A stretch of DNA of 64,000 nt, from the NCBI GenBank assembly GCA_937873155.1, contig CALMVZ010000027.1:62001-126000 (forward strand), in the 5' to 3' direction. Shown piece after piece: positions 1-8,859 of this stretch. The DNA is from an uncultured Bacteroidota bacterium. Its GTDB lineage: Bacteria; Bacteroidota; Bacteroidia; B-17B0; Aurantibacillaceae. Numbering within the stretch: position 1 is the stretch's first letter; the number at the start of each line of letters is the position of its first letter. The notes below the pieces were generated by a model, which saw only the letters and a program-made list of their open reading frames with translations, searched no databases and was not told the DNA's origin. The translations under genes and the position numbers were made by a program.

Positions 1-397
1 TTTGCATCGCGGACACGTCGAGTATTTAACCAAGGCCCGCGATCTTGGAAATGTTTTAGTTGTAGGTTTGAACACTGATGCTTCCGTAAAACGCCAGAAT
101 AAATCTCCTGAACGTCCTATAAATACTCAGGAAACGCGAGCGATCATTTTAGCCGCTTTAGAATGCGTAGATTATATAGTGTTATTTGATGAGGACACAC
201 CTCTCGAATTAATAAAATTGGTACAACCTGATGTTTTAGCAAAAGGCGCTGATTACGATGCAAACGAAACCGATAAGGCCAGTAAGAAATATATTGCCGG
301 ATCGGATATTGTAAAAGCAAAAGGAGGAAGCGTAATTACAATCGATCTTTCTGAAGGATTTTCTACTACCAGCCTTATCCAAAAGCTAAAAGGCTAG
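1..397 (+). CDS. rfaE2: D-glycero-beta-D-manno-heptose 1-phosphate adenylyltransferase, 5'-truncated
   Basis: Partial gene: the window opens inside the nucleotidyltransferase signature, reading LHRGHVEYL, so only the first few residues are missing. About 131 residues follow. The HxGH nucleotide-binding motif, the stretch GLNTDASVKR and the C-terminal GADIVK-like and STTSLI segments match the RfaE2/HldE cytidylyltransferase-like domain, which transfers AMP to heptose 1-phosphate to give ADP-heptose for lipopolysaccharide core. The kinase half is not fused here as far as can be seen. The base-2 TTG is an internal Leu codon, not a start. A related glycerol-3-phosphate cytidylyltransferase is less likely because of the C-terminal motifs. 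Confidence 0.85.
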   Translation, partial: LHRGHVEYLTKARDLGNVLVVGLNTDASVKRQNKSPERPINTQETRAIILAALECVDYIVLFDEDTPLELIKLVQPDVLAKGADYDANETDKASKKYIAGSDIVKAKGGSVITIDLSEGFSTTSLIQKLKG

Positions 398-402
398 TTC
401 TC

Positions 403-434
403 TACGAACTACGAACTCTCAACTACGAACTGCC
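403..434. repeat. CGAACTAC-type dispersed simple repeat
   Basis: Just after rfaE2 the spacer holds three runs of the unit ACGAACT (ctACGAACTACGAACTctcaactACGAACT). The same unit recurs between ftsA and ftsZ and after the parC-end duplicate, always outside genes. Confidence 0.6.
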
Positions 435-510
435 AAGCGTTAATATCTTAACCATTATTCACAAAAGGACATTTCTCTATTCTATAATTTTATAGAGCCA
501 ATACAAAAAC

Positions 511-2007
511 GTGAGTAACCCTTTAAAAAAATTAGCAGGCCAGACAATGGTGTATGGATTAGGAACAATTGTTCCGCGTTTCCTGAATTATTTACTGGTT
601 CCGTTACTTACTTATGGTTTCAATGCGGCCGAATACGGCATCAATGGTCAATTGTTCGCTTATATTTCTTTCCTGAATGTAGTATTCACTTATGGAATGG
701 AAACTACTTTTTTTAATTTCTATTCTAAAAATGAAAATAAAGATGAGGTGTATAATACTGCCTTATTTTCGCTGGTTGTAAGTACACTGGTTCTCGCGGG
801 AGGTTTGTTGTTATTTTCATCCGCGATCGCTGAATGGCTTTCAACGCCAAGTACAACTTATTTGCCTCAATTTGTCATGTGGTGTATCCTGATCATTGCT
901 ACTGATGCGTTGATGACCATTCCTTTTGCAAGATTACGTTCACAGGGAAAACCATTAACATTTTCGATGTTGAAATTATTTAACGTTGTCGTGAATATCG
1001 GTATCAACGTTTACTATTTTGTTTTCTGTAAGAACGCATACGAGAACGGGGAAAGTAATTTTCTCGCGTTCTGTTACGATCCGCAGGTTGGTATTGGTTA
1101 TTCATTCCTTGCGAATCTTATTGCAAATATTTTAACCTTACTTCTTCTTGCAAAACAATTCGCTGCTTTCAGTTTTAAACCTAATATGGAGTTACTAAAG
1201 CAAATGTTGCGATACACCTGGCCGCTGATCATTTTAGGATTAGCAGGGATGGTGAATGAAACATTAGACAGGCTCATTCTCAAAGAACTAATGGTTGATA
1301 AAGATGAAGCCCAGGTTGCACAGGGAATTTACAGCGCTTGTTACAAGATCGCAATTCTTATGACCATCTTTATCCAGGCCTTCCGTTTTGCAGCTGAGCC
1401 ATTCTTCTTCAATAGTGCAGCCGATAAGAATTCAAAAAAAGTGATCGCGCTTGTAATGAAATATTTTGTGATATTTTGTTGCTTCCTGTTCCTTGCGACC
1501 ATGATGAACATGCAATGGATCCAATATTTCATTGCGGAAGAATACAGAATCGGATTGAATGTTGTTCCGGTTCTCCTGCTTGCTAACTTGTGTTTAGGTG
1601 TGGTTTACAATTTATCAATATGGTATAAGCTAAGCGACAAAACACGTTATGGGGCAGTGATCGCAATTGTTGGTGCAATCATAACCATTGGCCTTAACGT
1701 CATGTTTGTTCCGAAATACGGATTCACGGCTTGTGCCTGGGCAACACTCGCAGCGTATGGGGTGATGATGATCGTCTCTTATATTCTTGGACAAAAACAC
1801 TTCCCGGTAAAGTACAATCTGAGAGCTATTTTTGTGTTCGTTGGATTGGCGCTTGGGTTCTACGCACTTTCTTTCAGCTACCAAAGTATTGATAATGCCA
1901 TTCTTAAATTAGCTTTGAATAATTTGTTGGTATTATTATTTGCATGGTTGTTTTATAAGTTGGAATTTTCCAATCTAAAGAACGTCAAAAACCAACTGCA
2001 ATCATGA
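511..2007 (+). CDS. Wzx-like polysaccharide/lipid flippase (MATE/MVF-fold membrane protein)
   Basis: 498 residues with a GTG start. The protein is almost entirely hydrophobic segments separated by short loops, consistent with 12-14 membrane helices. The N-terminal [19 protein letters not shown] and the following [15 protein letters not shown] match polysaccharide biosynthesis proteins of the RfbX/Wzx type, which flip lipid-linked saccharides across the inner membrane. Its neighbours, heptose activation and then dut, fit an envelope context but do not fix the substrate. The stop overlaps the dut start by 4 nt (ATGA), suggesting translational coupling. Confidence 0.85.
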   Translation: MSNPLKKLAGQTMVYGLGTIVPRFLNYLLVPLLTYGFNAAEYGINGQLFAYISFLNVVFTYGMETTFFNFYSKNENKDEVYNTALFSLVVSTLVLAGGLLLFSSAIAEWLSTPSTTYLPQFVMWCILIIATDALMTIPFARLRSQGKPLTFSMLKLFNVVVNIGINVYYFVFCKNAYENGESNFLAFCYDPQVGIGYSFLANLIANILTLLLLAKQFAAFSFKPNMELLKQMLRYTWPLIILGLAGMVNETLDRLILKELMVDKDEAQVAQGIYSACYKIAILMTIFIQAFRFAAEPFFFNSAADKNSKKVIALVMKYFVIFCCFLFLATMMNMQWIQYFIAEEYRIGLNVVPVLLLANLCLGVVYNLSIWYKLSDKTRYGAVIAIVGAIITIGLNVMFVPKYGFTACAWATLAAYGVMMIVSYILGQKHFPVKYNLRAIFVFVGLALGFYALSFSYQSIDNAILKLALNNLLVLLFAWLFYKLEFSNLKNVKNQLQS

Positions 2008-2441
2008 TCACCATTAAAGTAGTAAATCAATCTAATCACCCCTTACCTGAATATGCAACCGATCTTTCCGCAGGATTAGATCTGAGAGCTAATTTAAATT
2101 TGCCTGTTAATTTAAAGCCATTGGAAAGAGCCTTAGTTCCTACAGGTTTGTTCATTGAATTACCTCAGGGATTCGAAGCGCAAATCCGTCCACGCAGCGG
2201 ATTAGCATTTAAGAACGGGATCACCGTTTTAAATTCTCCGGGTACGATCGACGCAGATTACCGCGGCGAGATAAAAGTTCTTTTAGTGAATTTATCCAAT
2301 ACGGATTTTATCATAAACGATGGCGAGCGCGTTGCACAAATGGTAATTGCAAAACATGAGACCGTTAAATGGGATGGTGTTGCAACTTTAGAAGAAACAA
2401 AAAGAGGTGCGGGTGGGTTCGGACATACAGGTACTAAATAA
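2004..2441 (+). CDS. dut: dUTP diphosphatase
   Basis: 145 residues, the usual length of the trimeric dUTPase. All five family motifs are visible: AGLDLRA (I), PRSGLA (II), the segment ending in [10 protein letters not shown] (III), GERVAQMV (IV) and [10 protein letters not shown] (V, the flexible C-terminal P-loop-like motif). It hydrolyses dUTP to dUMP and PPi, keeping uracil out of DNA and supplying dTMP synthesis. Its start lies inside the stop of the upstream flippase gene. Confidence 0.97.
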   Translation: MITIKVVNQSNHPLPEYATDLSAGLDLRANLNLPVNLKPLERALVPTGLFIELPQGFEAQIRPRSGLAFKNGITVLNSPGTIDADYRGEIKVLLVNLSNTDFIINDGERVAQMVIAKHETVKWDGVATLEETKRGAGGFGHTGTK

Positions 2442-2475
2442 AAAGCATTGTATACCGGAAACAAGACAATGAGAT

Positions 2476-2537
2476 CCAAGAATCAGGACGATTTTGTTTT
2501 CCTGAATACGTCCTGATCTTATCGTATTGATTCTTGG
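2476..2537 (+). promoter_or_regulatory. Nested inverted repeats between dut and pgk
   Basis: CCAAGAATCA (2476-2485) pairs with TGATTCTTGG (2528-2537), and ATCAGGACG (2482-2490) pairs with CGTCCTGAT (2509-2517). The two stems share bases 2482-2485, so the fully paired forms of each compete. No U-tract follows, so a simple terminator is unlikely. A leader structure for pgk or a processing site is possible. Confidence 0.45.
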
Positions 2538-2549
2538 TTCAAATTTGAA
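2538..2549. promoter_or_regulatory. Perfect 12-bp palindrome upstream of pgk
   Basis: TTCAAATTTGAA lies 15 nt before the pgk ATG, directly after the nested inverted repeat. It could be an operator. AT-rich palindromes of this length also arise by chance, so support is weak. Confidence 0.25.
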
Positions 2550-2563
2550 ACTATGATAATATT

Positions 2564-3757
2564 ATGAAAACAGTAGACTCTATAAATTTTGCAGGAAAGC
2601 GCGCTTTGATCCGCGTGGATTTTAATGTGCCATTGAACGATGCTTTTGAAGTAACTGACGAAACACGCATCAAAGCAGCGATCCCCACTCTGAAAAAAAT
2701 ATTGAAGGATGGCGGAAGTATTGTATTGATGTCGCATTTAGGAAGGCCGAAAGAGGGTCCGACCAATAAATATTCTTTAAAGCATATTGTAAAGAATGTT
2801 TCAAAATTATTGGGTGCTGATGTTCAATTCACTGAGGACTGTATTGGTGCTGATGCTTTCTCTAGATCGGCTGCTTTAAAACCGGGACAAGTTCTTTTAT
2901 TGGAAAATCTGCGTTTCTATAAGGAAGAAGAGAACGGAAATGAAGAGTTCGCACAGAAATTAAGTAAGCATGGAGATGTTTATGTGAATGATGCTTTTGG
3001 TACGGCGCATCGTGCGCATGCTTCAACGGCTGTTATCGCAAAGTTCTTTAATGCGGATTCAAAATGTTTTGGTTTTGTTATGGCAGGCGAAGTAGCAAGC
3101 ATAGATAAAGTTTTGAATAAAGCTGAAAAACCTTTCACTGCAATTATAGGCGGCGCAAAGGTGAGTGATAAAATATTGATCATTGAGCAATTGATGAACA
3201 AGGCCAATAACATTTTAATTGGCGGCGGAATGGCATTCACCTTTGTAAAAGCAATGGGCGGTAATATCGGTAAATCACTTTGCGAAGATGACAGGCTGGA
3301 TACTGCAAAGGCATTATTAGAGAAAGCAAAAAAAATGGGAGTGAATATTTATATCCCAACCGATTCGGTTATCGCAGATAATTTTGCGAATGATGCAGCA
3401 GTCAAGCACTCTAAGATAAATGAGATCCCTGACGGATGGATGGGCCTGGATGCAGGTCCTGAAACTGTGAAAATGAATAATGAGGTGATCAAAAATTCAA
3501 AGACCATTTTGTGGAACGGTCCGATGGGTGTTTTTGAAATGAGCAATTTCGAGAACGGAACTAAACAGGCTGCAAATGCAATAGTTGAAGCTACAAAGAA
3601 CGGTGCGTTTAGTTTGATTGGAGGCGGTGACAGTGTTGCAGCAATAAATAAATATAACCTGGCAGATAAAGTTAGTTACGTGAGTACAGGAGGCGGTGCT
3701 TTATTGGAATACATAGAGCAGGGGAGTTTGCCCGGTGTAAGAGCGATAGAAGGATAA
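2564..3757 (+). CDS. pgk: Phosphoglycerate kinase
   Basis: 397 residues, standard length. The N-domain signature RVDFNVPL (residues 17-24), the SHLGRP substrate loop, the [12 protein letters not shown] segment and the C-domain WNGPMGVFE and GGGDSVAA nucleotide motifs are intact. It interconverts 1,3-bisphosphoglycerate and ADP with 3-phosphoglycerate and ATP in glycolysis and gluconeogenesis, in the cytoplasm. The gene has its own 122-nt upstream region with inverted repeats. Confidence 0.98.
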   Translation: MKTVDSINFAGKRALIRVDFNVPLNDAFEVTDETRIKAAIPTLKKILKDGGSIVLMSHLGRPKEGPTNKYSLKHIVKNVSKLLGADVQFTEDCIGADAFSRSAALKPGQVLLLENLRFYKEEENGNEEFAQKLSKHGDVYVNDAFGTAHRAHASTAVIAKFFNADSKCFGFVMAGEVASIDKVLNKAEKPFTAIIGGAKVSDKILIIEQLMNKANNILIGGGMAFTFVKAMGGNIGKSLCEDDRLDTAKALLEKAKKMGVNIYIPTDSVIADNFANDAAVKHSKINEIPDGWMGLDAGPETVKMNNEVIKNSKTILWNGPMGVFEMSNFENGTKQAANAIVEATKNGAFSLIGGGDSVAAINKYNLADKVSYVSTGGGALLEYIEQGSLPGVRAIEG

Positions 3758-3780
3758 ATTATTTTTCTTATCTTTATTAA

Positions 3781-3972
3781 ATGATAAATAAAAAAGTCAT
3801 TCTTTTTGCATTTGCAGTGATTCTTTTTTCTTCATGCAAAAAAAACTATAAGTGTGTTTGCACCCACTCAAATGGTTCTTATGAAGCCGGTGAAGTGGAA
3901 GGAACAAAACGCCAGGCAAAAAAACAATGCGCAAAGTTAGGTTCAGGCGCCACTACATGCGATATAAGTTAG
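3781..3972 (+). CDS. Small lipoprotein, unknown function
   Basis: 63 residues. The N-terminus is a lipoprotein signal: positive residues, a hydrophobic run, then a lipobox-like VILFSSC with Cys19. The mature part is about 45 residues, Lys-rich, with four further Cys (YKCVCTH, KQCAKL, TTCDIS) that could form two disulfides. It starts 23 nt after pgk, so it may be cotranscribed. I do not recognise a named family. Confidence 0.7.
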   Translation: MINKKVILFAFAVILFSSCKKNYKCVCTHSNGSYEAGEVEGTKRQAKKQCAKLGSGATTCDIS

Positions 3973-3997
3973 GCTTCGGCAATGCTCAGCCTGACAA
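3971..3997. repeat. TTCGrCAAkGCTCAG-type dispersed palindromic repeat
   Basis: Between the small lipoprotein gene and ispF lies AGGCTTCGGCAATGCTCAGC followed by CTGACAA, in which AGGCT pairs with AGCCT. A related copy (CCCTTCGACAAGCTCAGGA) follows parC at 58375-58393. The pattern resembles short intergenic palindromes common in many bacterial genomes. Confidence 0.4.
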
Positions 3998-4017
3998 ATA
4001 GGGTAAAAAATTAAAAT

Positions 4018-4500
4018 ATGATGAACATTCGGGTTGGTTTTGGTTATGATGTGCATCCTTTAGGAGAAGGACGTGAGTTATGGTTAGGCGGTATAAAATT
4101 ACAATTTGATAAGGGTTGTGTTGGGCACAGCGATGCCGATGTTCTGTTACATGCCATCTGTGATGCACTATTAGGCGCAGCAAATTTACGTGATATAGGG
4201 TTTCATTTTCCAAATACAGATCCTAAATATAAAGGCGCAGATAGCAAAACGTTACTGAAAGAAGTTGTTGAGTTGTTGGATAAGAGTGGTTACGCCGTCG
4301 GAAATATTGATTCTACTTTGAGCATGGAAGCACCGAAAATAAACCCACACATTGAAGCGATGCAAAATGTGATCGCACCAATTTTAAAAGTGAGCAAAAA
4401 TGAGATCTCCATTAAAGCCACTACCAACGAAAAATTAGGTTATGTAGGCAGGCAGGAAGGCGTGAATGCTTATGCGGTTGCCCTTATCTATAAGAAGTGA
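4018..4500 (+). CDS. ispF: 2-C-methyl-D-erythritol 2,4-cyclodiphosphate synthase
   Basis: 160 residues. GFGYDVHPL carries metal ligands Asp11 and His13, GHSDADVLLHA carries the third metal ligand and active-site loop, and ATTNEKLGYVGRQEG is the C-terminal family motif. It cyclises CDP-ME 2-phosphate to MEcPP in the non-mevalonate isoprenoid pathway. Two consecutive ATG codons (4018 and 4021) could each start the protein. Its TGA stop directly abuts the stop of the convergent T9SS gene. Confidence 0.97.
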   Translation: MMNIRVGFGYDVHPLGEGRELWLGGIKLQFDKGCVGHSDADVLLHAICDALLGAANLRDIGFHFPNTDPKYKGADSKTLLKEVVELLDKSGYAVGNIDSTLSMEAPKINPHIEAMQNVIAPILKVSKNEISIKATTNEKLGYVGRQEGVNAYAVALIYKK

Positions 4501-5103
4501 TCAATAAGCCTTAGGTTTCTTTAAGAATTTTCCGCGGTACGAACCTGCGGTTGGCGAAACAATATAAAAAACATACACGCCTTCGGCAAAACTTGAAACA
4601 TCTAAATTAATTTTATCAGTTGCGTTACCACTTCCAAATCCCTTTTTCCTTCCAAACCGGTCGTAAATATTAATTTCATAATAGTAATTTTTTTGATCCT
4701 TGATCGCGATGCTCAAATTGGTTTCTGCGGGTTGCGGGTAAATAAGTAAGTTAGATACAAAGCCAAGATCAACTCTCAGGACCTGGGAATAATCGTTGGG
4801 TGGAATATGGATCTGGTAATAATTAGGGCTTCCCCTGAAAGGGGTGATATCAGTGTATTTATAGGTTGCATTAAAGCTTGTACTGCCGCAAATATCTCCA
4901 TAAGTATAGATCGGAAGTAGGGTCACAGAATCTGAACCTCTTCTTACTTCATACGGCGCGCACGTTGGGCCTTGCAGAATTGTAAAAGTTAAACCGACAG
5001 AATCTGTTAGTGCTAATGCATAAAAATTATAAATGCGGGTTTGCGCCTTTAGACATGGAAGGGCAAAAATGCCAAGGATCAATATTGTGTTTCTAAGTCT
5101 CAT
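4501..5103 (-). CDS. Secreted protein with T9SS type A sorting domain
   Basis: 200 residues. A Sec signal peptide (MRLRN then a hydrophobic stretch ending in CLKAQ) is followed by about 100 residues of beta-rich sequence without a recognised catalytic motif. The last 75 residues form a T9SS C-terminal domain: NLLIYPQPAETNLSI, EINIYDRFGR and GVYVFYIVS are the three conserved strands. It is probably exported through the Sec and type IX systems and attached to or released from the surface. Two Cys pairs in the middle may form disulfides. The function is unknown. Confidence 0.85.
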   Translation of the reverse strand: MRLRNTILILGIFALPCLKAQTRIYNFYALALTDSVGLTFTILQGPTCAPYEVRRGSDSVTLLPIYTYGDICGSTSFNATYKYTDITPFRGSPNYYQIHIPPNDYSQVLRVDLGFVSNLLIYPQPAETNLSIAIKDQKNYYYEINIYDRFGRKKGFGSGNATDKINLDVSSFAEGVYVFYIVSPTAGSYRGKFLKKPKAY

Positions 5104-5300
5104 TTCTACCAGTAAAGTTAAACTATAACGCTGTTCTTATCAATTTATTTGGGATAATTTAGTAATAGCCAAAAGTTTATAAGTGCCCGGAACTAAAACA
5201 GAGGTTTAAGCTTACAAGCCTGACCTGAAATCATGTAATATTAGCCCTGAATTTCCTTCACAATTACATTAAAAATCCTACATTAGCACAAATTTTTTTT

Positions 5301-6692
5301 ATGGAACGCAGCCAGATCACCAATTACATCAGCGCTAATAAAGATCGTTTTTTGAACGAATTATTAGATCTGTTAAAGATACCTTCTATCAGTGCAGACC
5401 CTAAATATGCAGGCGATGTGAACAAAACAGCTGAAGCCGTTAAGCAACGCTTGATCGAAGCCGGCGTGGACAATGTTGAGATATCGAAAACAAAAGGATA
5501 TCCTGTTGTGTATGGCGAAAAATTAATCGATCCTGACAAACCAACTATAATTGTTTACGGGCATTATGATGTTCAGCCCCCGGATCCATTGGAGTTATGG
5601 GATTCTCCTCCGTTTGAACCTGTGATTAAAAAAACAGCTCTACATCCTGATGGGGCAATTTTCGCACGAGGTGCTTGTGATGATAAAGGACAAATGTATA
5701 TGCACGTGAAGGCATTTGAAATTATGATGAAGACCAATACACTTCCATGCAATGTGAAATTTATGATCGAAGGAGAAGAAGAAGTTGGCTCAGCGAATTT
5801 GGGCCCGTGGATAGTTGAAAATAAAGCAAGATTGAAAGGCGATATTATTTTAATTTCAGATACATCGATGATAGCGAATGATACACCATCCATCGATACA
5901 GGATTACGTGGTTTATCTTATATGGAAGTTGAGATCATTGGGCCGAACCGTGATCTTCACAGTGGAGTTTATGGAGGAGCAGTTGCGAATCCGGTGAATG
6001 TGCTTTGTAAAATGATCGCTTCTTGCCATGATGAAAATGTCCACATAACAATTCCCGGATTCTATGATGATGTTGTTGAACTGACAAAAGCAGAGAGAGA
6101 AGAAATGGCAAAAGCCCCGTTCAACTTAAATGATTTCAAAAAAGATCTGGATGTTGAAATGGAGCAGGGTGAAAAAGGATATACAACGATCGAGCGTACA
6201 GGTATCCGTCCGACTTTAGACGTGAATGGAATTTGGGGGGGATACACCGGCGAGGGGGCGAAAACAGTTCTACCCTCAAAGGCATTTGCGAAAATAAGTA
6301 TGCGTTTAGTGCCGAACCAAAGTTCTGAGAAGATCAGCCAGTTATTCCATAAATATTTCGAAAGTATAGCTCCGAAATCCGTGAAAGTAAAAGTAAGTTA
6401 CCACCATGGAGGTGAGCCTGTAGTTGTTCCTCCGGGTTCAAAGGCATTCAAAGCGGCGAGTATGGCAATGGAAGAGTCGTATGGTAAAAAACCGATCCCG
6501 ACACGTGGGGGCGGAAGTATTCCAATTGTAGCTTTATTCAAAAAAGAATTAGGTCTCGATAGTATCTTATTAGGATTTGGTTTGGATACGGATGCTTTAC
6601 ATTCCCCGAATGAACATTATGGTTTGTTCAATTATTACAAGGGCATTGAGACCATTCCATTATTTTACAAGCATTATGTAAATAGTAAATAA
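5301..6692 (+). CDS. M20-family dipeptidase
   Basis: 463 residues. The di-zinc site of M20 peptidases is readable: VYGHYDVQPP (His and catalytic Asp), RGACDDKGQ (bridging Asp), EGEEEVGS (catalytic Glu and metal Glu), the ISDTS Asp and the C-terminal LHSPNEH His. The pattern and length fit cytosolic non-specific dipeptidases of the CNDP/DapE-like branch, which cleave dipeptides and some N-acyl amino acids. No signal peptide. Its TAA overlaps the next ATG by one base (TAATG). Confidence 0.92.
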   Translation: MERSQITNYISANKDRFLNELLDLLKIPSISADPKYAGDVNKTAEAVKQRLIEAGVDNVEISKTKGYPVVYGEKLIDPDKPTIIVYGHYDVQPPDPLELWDSPPFEPVIKKTALHPDGAIFARGACDDKGQMYMHVKAFEIMMKTNTLPCNVKFMIEGEEEVGSANLGPWIVENKARLKGDIILISDTSMIANDTPSIDTGLRGLSYMEVEIIGPNRDLHSGVYGGAVANPVNVLCKMIASCHDENVHITIPGFYDDVVELTKAEREEMAKAPFNLNDFKKDLDVEMEQGEKGYTTIERTGIRPTLDVNGIWGGYTGEGAKTVLPSKAFAKISMRLVPNQSSEKISQLFHKYFESIAPKSVKVKVSYHHGGEPVVVPPGSKAFKAASMAMEESYGKKPIPTRGGGSIPIVALFKKELGLDSILLGFGLDTDALHSPNEHYGLFNYYKGIETIPLFYKHYVNSK

Positions 6693-6946
6693 TGAGTGCT
6701 TCTGATTGGATCACTACTATAGGTGTAACTATTTTATTGGTTGGTTTCGGGTTAAATCTTGTGAAGATCATAACCGCAGATTCTTATTTATACCTGTCTC
6801 TTAATTTTTTAGGATCTTTTTTAGCCGGCATTGGCGCTGTGATGATCCATTTGATACCATTTATTGTTTTGGAAGCGGTATGGGCTTTGGTATCTTTGTT
6901 CGCTATCATTAAAAAGATAAAGGACAGCCGTAAAACGAATGAATAA
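6692..6946 (+). CDS. Small CBU_0592-like membrane protein
   Basis: 84 residues with three predicted membrane helices. The pattern NFLGSFLAGIGAVMIHLIPFIVLEAVWALVSL, given here by position 35-66, is that of the CBU_0592 family of small integral membrane proteins, which have no known activity. It overlaps the dipeptidase stop by 1 nt and the next gene start by 8 nt, so it belongs to a tightly coupled three-gene operon. Confidence 0.7.
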   Translation: MSASDWITTIGVTILLVGFGLNLVKIITADSYLYLSLNFLGSFLAGIGAVMIHLIPFIVLEAVWALVSLFAIIKKIKDSRKTNE

Positions 6947-7391
6947 GTTAAAATTTTTAATACTATTTTTCGTTTTGGTCCTGTTTAATTCCTGCGAGGA
7001 ATTTAAAGAACTGCAAGTTTCCGGTGTAAAAAGTTTCCGTTTAACTAAAGTCAGTGCTGCCGGTATTGAGGGAGAGGTTATTTTAGGAATAAAAAATCCG
7101 AACTCGCGCGGTTTTTCAATTTACCCATCCGAGTTTGATGTGACCTATAGCGGCATAAAACTTGGAAAAGCCCGATTGTACAAAAGGGTTCATATAGACG
7201 CGAACTGCGAAAAAAACTATGTTTTCAAGTTAAAGACCGACCTGAAAGACATGAACCTGATGGATATAATGGGGCTAACTAATGGGAAAGTAGGTAAAAT
7301 GGAAGTAAAGGGCGACCTCAAAGCAGGGAAATTCTACATAAAAAGGCGCTTTCCGGTGGATTTTTCAGAAAAAATTGGCCTAGGAGGTTAG
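6939..7391 (+). CDS. LEA14-like (water stress and hypersensitive response) lipoprotein
   Basis: 150 residues with a lipoprotein signal (hydrophobic stretch ending in LVLFNSC, Cys19). The mature protein has the LEA type 2 pattern: VEGEV-like strand (GIEGEVILGIKNPNSRGFSIYPS) followed by GIKLGKARL and a C-terminal KVEVKGDLKA-like strand, residues 44-66 and 72-126. Such proteins adopt a fibronectin-III-like beta sandwich. The biochemical role in Bacteroidota is unknown. It overlaps the upstream small membrane protein gene by 8 nt. Confidence 0.75.
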   Translation: MNKLKFLILFFVLVLFNSCEEFKELQVSGVKSFRLTKVSAAGIEGEVILGIKNPNSRGFSIYPSEFDVTYSGIKLGKARLYKRVHIDANCEKNYVFKLKTDLKDMNLMDIMGLTNGKVGKMEVKGDLKAGKFYIKRRFPVDFSEKIGLGG

Positions 7392-7455
7392 TTTTTAACA
7401 ATATATGTAACCTTTGTTGATATCTTAGCGTACAAATTGATAAAAACTCCCGGCC

Positions 7456-8037
7456 ATGCCCGATTCAGAAGTAATATCGGCCTGTATCAAAAACGATAAA
7501 ACTGCAAAAAAACAGTTGTATGGGGAGTTCTACACCCGGCTGGCGGTAATAGCTTTAAGATATTCTAAGAACAAAGAACAAAGCCTGGAGATGGTTCAGA
7601 ACGGTTTTGCTCATTTGTTTTCCAATCTGCATAAATTTAAGCCCGGTAATTCAAGCATAGAACAATGGGTTAAGGAAGAATTCATTGTGTTCTGTGTTCA
7701 GTTCATCCGCAATATCAGGAGCGAATATTATGTAGCGAGTACGGTGAGGGTAACAGATTCTCCTGCAAAAACAATGGATCTTTTTGTGGATAGCACGCTG
7801 ACTGATTTTAAAAATGTTGAGTTTGATGTTTTGATCAGATCGCTGCAGCAATTAGTGCCATCGCAGCGCCTGATCTTTAACTTACATATTGTAGAAGAAT
7901 ACGATTTGAGAAAGGCAGCAGATATACTTGAAGCCAGCGAGCAAACCGTAAAAGCAAATCTTGAAAAGGCAAGATTCAATCTTCAGAAAAATATTGATAA
8001 GAACAATAAATCGATAAAGAATGAGCAGTTTGTTTAG
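7456..8037 (+). CDS. Sigma-70 family (ECF-like) RNA polymerase sigma factor
   Basis: 193 residues. The N-terminal half resembles sigma region 2 (ALRYSKNKEQSLEMVQNGF, where ECF factors have the D-A-E-D-xxQ-type core-binding helix). The C-terminal third is sigma region 4: LVPSQRLIFNLHIVEEYD, RKAADILEASEQTVKANLEKAR, a helix-turn-helix at about residues 150-175. Region 2 is divergent, so the call rests on overall layout plus region 4. The next gene overlaps it by 17 nt and encodes a single-pass membrane protein, a typical place for a regulatory partner. Confidence 0.75.
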   Translation: MPDSEVISACIKNDKTAKKQLYGEFYTRLAVIALRYSKNKEQSLEMVQNGFAHLFSNLHKFKPGNSSIEQWVKEEFIVFCVQFIRNIRSEYYVASTVRVTDSPAKTMDLFVDSTLTDFKNVEFDVLIRSLQQLVPSQRLIFNLHIVEEYDLRKAADILEASEQTVKANLEKARFNLQKNIDKNNKSIKNEQFV

Positions 8038-8740
8038 TTACGAATTAGACGAATCACAAATTCGTTTAACCCTGCAGAATGACAGGGCTGTAGATTATCA
8101 TGAATCATCATGGGATGAGTTCGAAAGTAAATTTGTACAACACTCTTCCAATCAAAATCTCTCAAAATTCAAATTACCGGAATTCCATCTTAATATTAAC
8201 CGTAATGTGGTTTTACCTGTGATCTTCATTGCCGGATTAGTCGGGGTTTCTGCCATCATGTTAAGCTTTGTTGATTTCAAAACGAACACGCCGACGCAAG
8301 TAGAAAAAGGCCTGATCCCCAATCCGGATAATTTTAAAAGCGAAGAAACAAAATCAGCCGCAGTAGTTAAAAAAGAAGAACCTAAACCGATCGCCGAAAA
8401 ACCTGCAGTTAGATTGGATTCAGTTCCTGTTAATATTGAGAATCCTGAAGTTACAAATACGACCCAGGTACTTGCAACTAATACACCAACCGTTGATCAT
8501 TCAGCCTCTACCAACACCAACCCGCCTACCCAGGCAAGGGTTTCCGTACCTGATACTGGGTCAGTTTCGGGAAGCAATCCTACGGTTATTAGTCCGGTAG
8601 GCCAGAACTATACCGGTAAAAAGCGCAAAAGACGCCGTAAGCCGCCAACCGAACAGATCGAGACCATTAAAGCCCCTTCCTTATTAGGCCAGCAGGAGAC
8701 CTCCGGCCAGGAGCCTGAACTGGAATTAAAGCTCAATTAG
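8021..8740 (+). CDS. Single-pass membrane protein, candidate anti-sigma partner
   Basis: 239 residues with no named family that I recognise. An N-terminal cytoplasmic part of about 65 residues (SSWDEFESKF helix) is followed by a membrane helix near residues 66-87 (VVLPVIFIAGLVGVSAIML). A Pro/Thr/Asn-rich low-complexity periplasmic stalk comes next, then a strongly basic patch GKKRKRRRKPP near residue 200 and an acidic tail. The 17-nt overlap with the sigma gene and its topology suggest an anti-sigma role, but no zinc-binding ZAS motif is present, so this is inference from context. Confidence 0.55.
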   Translation: MSSLFSYELDESQIRLTLQNDRAVDYHESSWDEFESKFVQHSSNQNLSKFKLPEFHLNINRNVVLPVIFIAGLVGVSAIMLSFVDFKTNTPTQVEKGLIPNPDNFKSEETKSAAVVKKEEPKPIAEKPAVRLDSVPVNIENPEVTNTTQVLATNTPTVDHSASTNTNPPTQARVSVPDTGSVSGSNPTVISPVGQNYTGKKRKRRRKPPTEQIETIKAPSLLGQQETSGQEPELELKLN

Positions 8741-8826
8741 CGGTAAAATAAAACAAATTATCTATTTACCGTAAACCCAACCTTTTATAAGTATCCCACG
8801 TTACAGTTTTGTAGCTGAAATTTTAT

Positions 8827-8834
8827 TATATTTG
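8827..8834 (+). promoter_or_regulatory. Bacteroidota -7 element upstream of T9SS gene
   Basis: TATATTTG matches the TAnnTTTG -7 consensus, 25 nt before the ATG at 8860. The nearest upstream TTTG (8808-8811) is only 15 nt away, shorter than usual, so the -33 element is uncertain. Confidence 0.5.
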
Positions 8835-8859
8835 ATACACAAATTTTAACCTTAAACAC

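Noticed and set aside
8741-8771. CGGTAAA...TTTACCG inverted repeat after the membrane partner gene
   Set aside because: A 7-bp stem with a 17-nt AT-rich loop and no T-run is too weak to call a terminator.
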